Of a stretch of DNA of 64,000 nucleotides, positions 60,371 to 64,000 are shown in pieces; the stretch's first letter is position 1; each line of letters opens with the position of its first letter. The DNA comes from Hoplostethus atlanticus (taxonomy: Eukaryota; Chordata; Actinopteri; Trachichthyiformes; Trachichthyidae), in contig JAXDDX010000224.1 in assembly GCA_034670405.1 (NCBI GenBank), positions 124,001-188,000 of the forward strand, read 5' to 3'. The notes under the pieces are model-generated. The model was given only the letters and a program-made list of their open reading frames with translations. It was not told the origin of the DNA and did no database searches. Made by a program: the position numbers and the translations under genes.

Positions 60371-61235
60371 TTGATCTATCATTCTGTGCTGGAATGTTTT
60401 ATATTTATTTTTGTATTTAGTATTTTATCATCATATTTTGTTTTATCTCTTTATCCTTCGCTTCGCTTTTTGCTTTTACTCCTGTGAACCACTTTACCTA
60501 CCTGTGAAACAATAAGGTTTGTTTTTTTGAGTAATAGCTTTATCACAGCTGTTTTAAAGGGGGAGGGCACAGTGCCAGTGGAAAGTGACAAATTAATAAT
60601 ACTAAACATTGAGGGTCGTAAAATTGGAAAACAGATTTGTAGGGAGAGGGTCAAGCATACAGGCCATAGTTTTAGAGGCTAGTGCTAACTAAGAGAGCAT
60701 TTGGGGAAACTAATTAGCGAGAGTATAAATCAGTCTGATCTATTATGCTATCAAACCAAGCAGACTCCACACCCCCTGTAGGTGTATGCCTAGCATGCTC
60801 TCTAATAGCCCGCTACCTGGCATGCCCATAGCAGGCTCTCTTAATTGCCTGAGACCTGGCATGCCCTCTATATTGCTAGACAAAATAGTGGCTCCTAACC
60901 CAGTAGGGTGAAGGCTGTCCACGTTGAGCAGGCCGGGCATAAGGAAGGCCAGTTATCTAAGAAGACTAGTCCGTGTTCTTCAAAAAACTTTGCTAGCCAA
61001 TAGTTCAGGGAGACTAATTTACTGTAGACCTCATCATTACCTCTCATGGATAAGGGGCCAATTAATTGATAACGGCACATCTTTCTATTCAGGTCACATG
61101 TCCTAGCTATGTTACTATTTGTGACCTCAGATTGCTTACAACAATGTTGCTAAAGTTACTGTGTCTAGTCCTACGGTTTGCCAGCACCAATAAAATAGCC
61201 TCTATGTTGGTAGCTCTAGCCCCAGGAAGACAGAT
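60371..61235. other. Gene-free stretch
   Basis: No gene recognised. A short local repetition of TAGC..GCCTG..ACCTGGCATGCCC occurs at 60788-60866. Confidence 0.45.
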
Positions 61236-61561
61236 CCCTGCTGGTAAAAACGTCTTGGACCAGCTTGGATTCTGACCTGGTCAAGCTGGTTATGAGCTGG
61301 TCAGAACAAGTAGACCAGTTTGGTAAATCTGAAGTTGGTTGACCAGCTGGTCAGAGCTGGTCAGAGCTGGTAGACCAATTTGAGCTGGTAGACCAGTTTG
61401 GTAGACCAGTTTATTTTACATCATGGACATAAAAAAGCTGAAAAAGTCCACGTAATATGTATGACCACTTTGATTGTGTCATTGTTTTTGTTTTGTTTTT
61501 TTACAATGTGCTAATATTCGGAATCATTATTTGTTATCCTGAGTGGCTCAATGGTTACCAC

Positions 61562-62737
61562 TAGGGCTGTACCCGACTCAGAATTTTGTCAGTCGAATCG
61601 GATTCGGCCGTTCAATACGCCGATTCGACTATTCGTTCCTTTGTTTTTGTTTTTTTAATATAGATATAATAATATAGACTATCTGGCAATCAGAAAATCC
61701 ATTGGCATACGTTTCAGTGATGATTTCGAGCACATTAACATAGTCAAATGCAAAAGAGTCATGGGAACATATTTTTGAGCATTTAAAAATCAATAAAAGA
61801 CAGCTGCATATGATGCAAGATTTGAATGACGGCCTATTTGAATTGCCATCATATAGGCATAATGTCGCGCTACCATATGGATTTGTCGGAATAATGGGAC
61901 AGACAGCACACGTGTGTTTCTGTTTAAATGCTCTTATAACCGAATTTTTTTTTATTTCACTTCAGTTTAAACATGAAAATCAACGTGTAAATGAATAAAC
62001 AAATGAAACCGAAACCGTTTTAAATAAATTCACGGCATTCACGGCGCTTTGAAATAATAACTTAAGTGCGGGAGAGAAAAATGAGTTTGTCCACATTACT
62101 TGGGAGAAGTGAACTTCGGGTCTTAACGATGAAGCCGGCCTTTGAGAATATTCGCTCCGATGGTGTAGACGTGGTGGGGATGCAGAGTACACGTTTGGCT
62201 GCTGTGGACAGCTTTGGATAGCGGTCGTCGTTTCTTCTCCACCAGTTCAGTGGCCTAGCATCATCTTTTGTTTGATCCTAAAAGTATGTCTTAATTTCGT
62301 TCTGAATCAGTGACAGTCCCTCTTCTTCTTGATCAGTTGACATCATCAGCAGCATGGCTATCTCCTTCTCCTTGTCATTTTTTTTTGGAGGAAGCTCAGT
62401 TTCCGTGCTGCTGTCCTCGCGTTCCATTTGCGCTGGGCCTTGCGCAATGTTTTGATACAGACTCTCGGCCAGATCTGCCACCGTTTCATATACCAGTGCA
62501 TGTTTGTCACATGGATTTTTTTTTAAATGGAATATAAAAATATAGATTCCCCTTATTTATAATTCCTCATTGAAATGTTATCCCCGTGGATTTTTGTAAG
62601 CTTCTATCTGTTTTATCCTGTTATTTTAATGCACACTGACTGACAAAAAAAAACAAAAAACGACTGCTGGACTTGAAGAATCTCAGTCGACTGACGGGTC
62701 TCCGATTCGACTCGTCGACTTTCAGGGGGCAGCCCTA
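61562..62737 (-). mobile_element. Mini-hAT with transposase C-terminus
   Basis: Termini TAGGGCTGTACCCGACT and GGGGGCAGCCCTA are inverted repeats, with subterminal GTCGAATCGGATTCGG matched by CTCCGATTCGACTCGTCGAC at the other end. The 8-bp target duplication GTTACCAC is perfect (61554-61561 and 62738-62745). The element is 1176 bp and keeps only the last part of a hAT transposase on the minus strand, so it is an internally deleted copy. Confidence 0.92.
62062..62481 (-). pseudogene. hAT transposase C-terminal fragment with dimerisation domain
   Basis: One frame (62481-62278) reads DLAESLYQNIAQGPAQMERE and later EEGLSLIQNEIKTYF, the acidic segment before the hATC domain. Another frame (about 62216-62062) reads RVLCIPTTSTPSERIFSKAG, FIVKTRSSLLPSNVDKLIFL and a stop at 62064-62062. 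The SER(I/V)FS.AG and LL..NVD.L(I/L)FL blocks are the hAT dimerisation signature. The catalytic RNase H part is missing and at least one frameshift joins the two frames. Confidence 0.85.
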
Positions 62738-62970
62738 GTTACCACTGTCACCTCAATGCAAGAAGGCCCTGGGTTCAAATCTCCAGCCAGTTGACCAGTT
62801 TGGTCAGACCTGGTCACCAGCTTGAGTTGGTAGCTGTTTTTTCCAGCCAGGATAACCTCAGCCAGTGTCTCAAGCCTAATGTTACAGGTGATGGATTTGC
62901 CATCACCTATAACAACCTGGAGTTGAAAAGGGGAAGGGGAAACAAGTTGGCTACTATTACAAGTAGTCAC

Positions 62971-63340
62971 ATCAAATAAAATCCCATTTTATTTGTATAT
63001 CCCTTAATCACCATTACAGTCTCAAAGGGCTTCACAGTGCCCAAAGTGTGAAAACAAATGGTTAGTGCACGACATCCCCCAGCTGTGGACCCTCACAGGT
63101 GACAAGGAAAAACTCCCACAAAACCTTTTATGAAAAAATGGAAGAAACCTTTGGAGGAACTACTCAGAGAGGGATCCCCCTACCAGGAAGGTCGGGTTTG
63201 GGCAAGCAGAGTATACAGAGTACATACAAGTTTATTTGGGTGGGACATCCAGATCTGATGTGGGGCATCACAGCAAACAGCAGCAGCCGTAATAGTCTGG
63301 CGTTAGTGCTTGGGCTATCACAAGTGCTAGTAGGCCTGCT
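62971..63340 (-). mobile_element. L2-type LINE 3' tail, copy d
   Basis: Antisense tail starting ATCAAATAAAATCCCATTTT, through CTTAATCACCATTACAGTCT, GAGAGGGATCCCCCTACC and TGGGACATCCAGATCTGATG. Similarity to the other copies fades after about 63300. No coding part. Confidence 0.8.
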
Positions 63341-64000
63341 AGCAAGCCACAGTCCTATGCTATCTGGGGTACCTATCTCATCTAAAGCCCTGTTTGTACA
63401 GGATTAGTTTTCATGACAATGTGTGTAAAGTAATTGTTATGATAGATAAGCATAAAAGTATCACAAAAACAAAATATAAAATAATAAAATACAAGGCCTA
63501 AATACAATAAAATACACAATAAACATGCAGTAGAACCAGGATATACAACGGATGGATGGCATATTTACATACTATATACAAGTAATATTATCACAGGACA
63601 TCTGTAATGTTATAGATCTCTGTTATCAGTCTACTCACTAAAATAGTTCCATGCATCAAAGTTGGCTACATGCTAACATTCAGCCAGCATCTATGAACTG
63701 TCCACAAAAAGTGTGAAGAACCATGCATTACATTTCTTGATTAGCTTGAGAAAAATAATACAAATGTCTATAGCCTACTGCAGACTAAACTAACTAACTA
63801 ACTAACTAACTGCAGCTACAAACATTGCCCTCTGACAAGAATGAATGATTTTATTTTCTGGTATCTCATTATACATCCAATTGTCATGGTAGGCCAATTA
63901 GTTGTGGGCTGGAATTGGACTGAAGAGTACAGAAATACATTTTTTTTAAAAACAGGTGCAAAGACCGGGAAAACAGATTCCCACAGGAAATGACAAAATA
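63341..64000. other. Gene-free stretch to window end
   Basis: AT-rich; an ACTA microsatellite lies at 63788-63811. I see nothing else. Confidence 0.5.
63788..63811. repeat. ACTA microsatellite
   Basis: About six ACTA/CTAA units. Confidence 0.95.

Larger units (their letters stand above)
61236..62851. repeat. GCTGGTCA-rich repeat with terminal CCCTGCTGG, split by hAT
   Basis: Begins CCCTGCTGGTAAAAAC and ends GTTTTTTCCAGCCAGG, near-inverted ends. The interior is built of GACCAGCTGGTCA-like variants, a pattern I know from a common fish repeat. Between them lies a tRNA-like stretch (GTGGCTCAATGGTTACCAC continued by CTGTCACCTCAATGCAAG and GGGTTCAAATCTCC). The hAT at 61562-62737 is inserted within that stretch. 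Confidence 0.65.

Overview
This window looks like teleost fish nuclear DNA. It is AT-rich and repeat-dense, with one recognisable vertebrate host gene (split by GT-AG introns) among fish-type L2, CR1-like, L1/Tx1-like, Tc1, hAT, Harbinger, THAP-type and DIRS remnants and many microsatellites. There is no operon structure and I saw no CRISPR array, rRNA or tRNA gene.

The host gene is foxp3 on the minus strand (coding 26745 down to 16972). I assembled 11 coding exons by hand. Phases agree at every junction and the parts sum to 1164 nt, or 387 codons plus stop. The protein has a proline/serine-rich N-terminus, one C2H2 zinc finger, a short leucine zipper, a linker and a forkhead domain with the FOXP3-type LIRW and KQRTLNEIY signatures. 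Its introns carry a TTAA-flanked MITE, a broken DIRS-like retroelement, a hAT element with a perfect 8-bp target duplication and one arm of an inverted repeat; the other arm lies upstream of exon 1.

Layout. 1-7930: L2 tail, interspersed repeats, otherwise anonymous. 7934-13052: a 175-bp tandem array abutting a 5'-truncated L2-type LINE, whose 3' UTR is split by a CR1-like LINE. 14090-14560: Harbinger remnant. 16670-27440: foxp3 and its intronic repeats. 27440-36990: anonymous AT-rich DNA, microsatellites and a 27-bp minisatellite. 36987-39190: Tc1 remnant split by an L2 tail, then an inverted-repeat element. 39200-41100: CpG-richer stretch that may be the promoter or first exon of an unidentified gene. 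41769-43605: hAT with a second hAT-type element nested in it. 44190-47300: SINE-like repeat, tandem repeat, Tc1 remnant. 47400-51130: broken multi-exon THAP-type DNA transposon. 52733-54640: Tc1 and non-LTR reverse transcriptase remnants, both antisense. 56130-60370: L1/Tx1-like and L2-like LINE tails, each split by a TIR element. 61236-63340: a repeat split by a mini-hAT, then an L2 tail.

The main pattern is nesting. Seven older elements or repeats are each interrupted by a younger one, which gives a local relative chronology. I found no convincing new protein-coding system. The most valuable items are the full foxp3 model, the filled and empty copies of one repeat flanking foxp3 exon 2, and the hAT insertions whose boundaries are set by target-site duplications.
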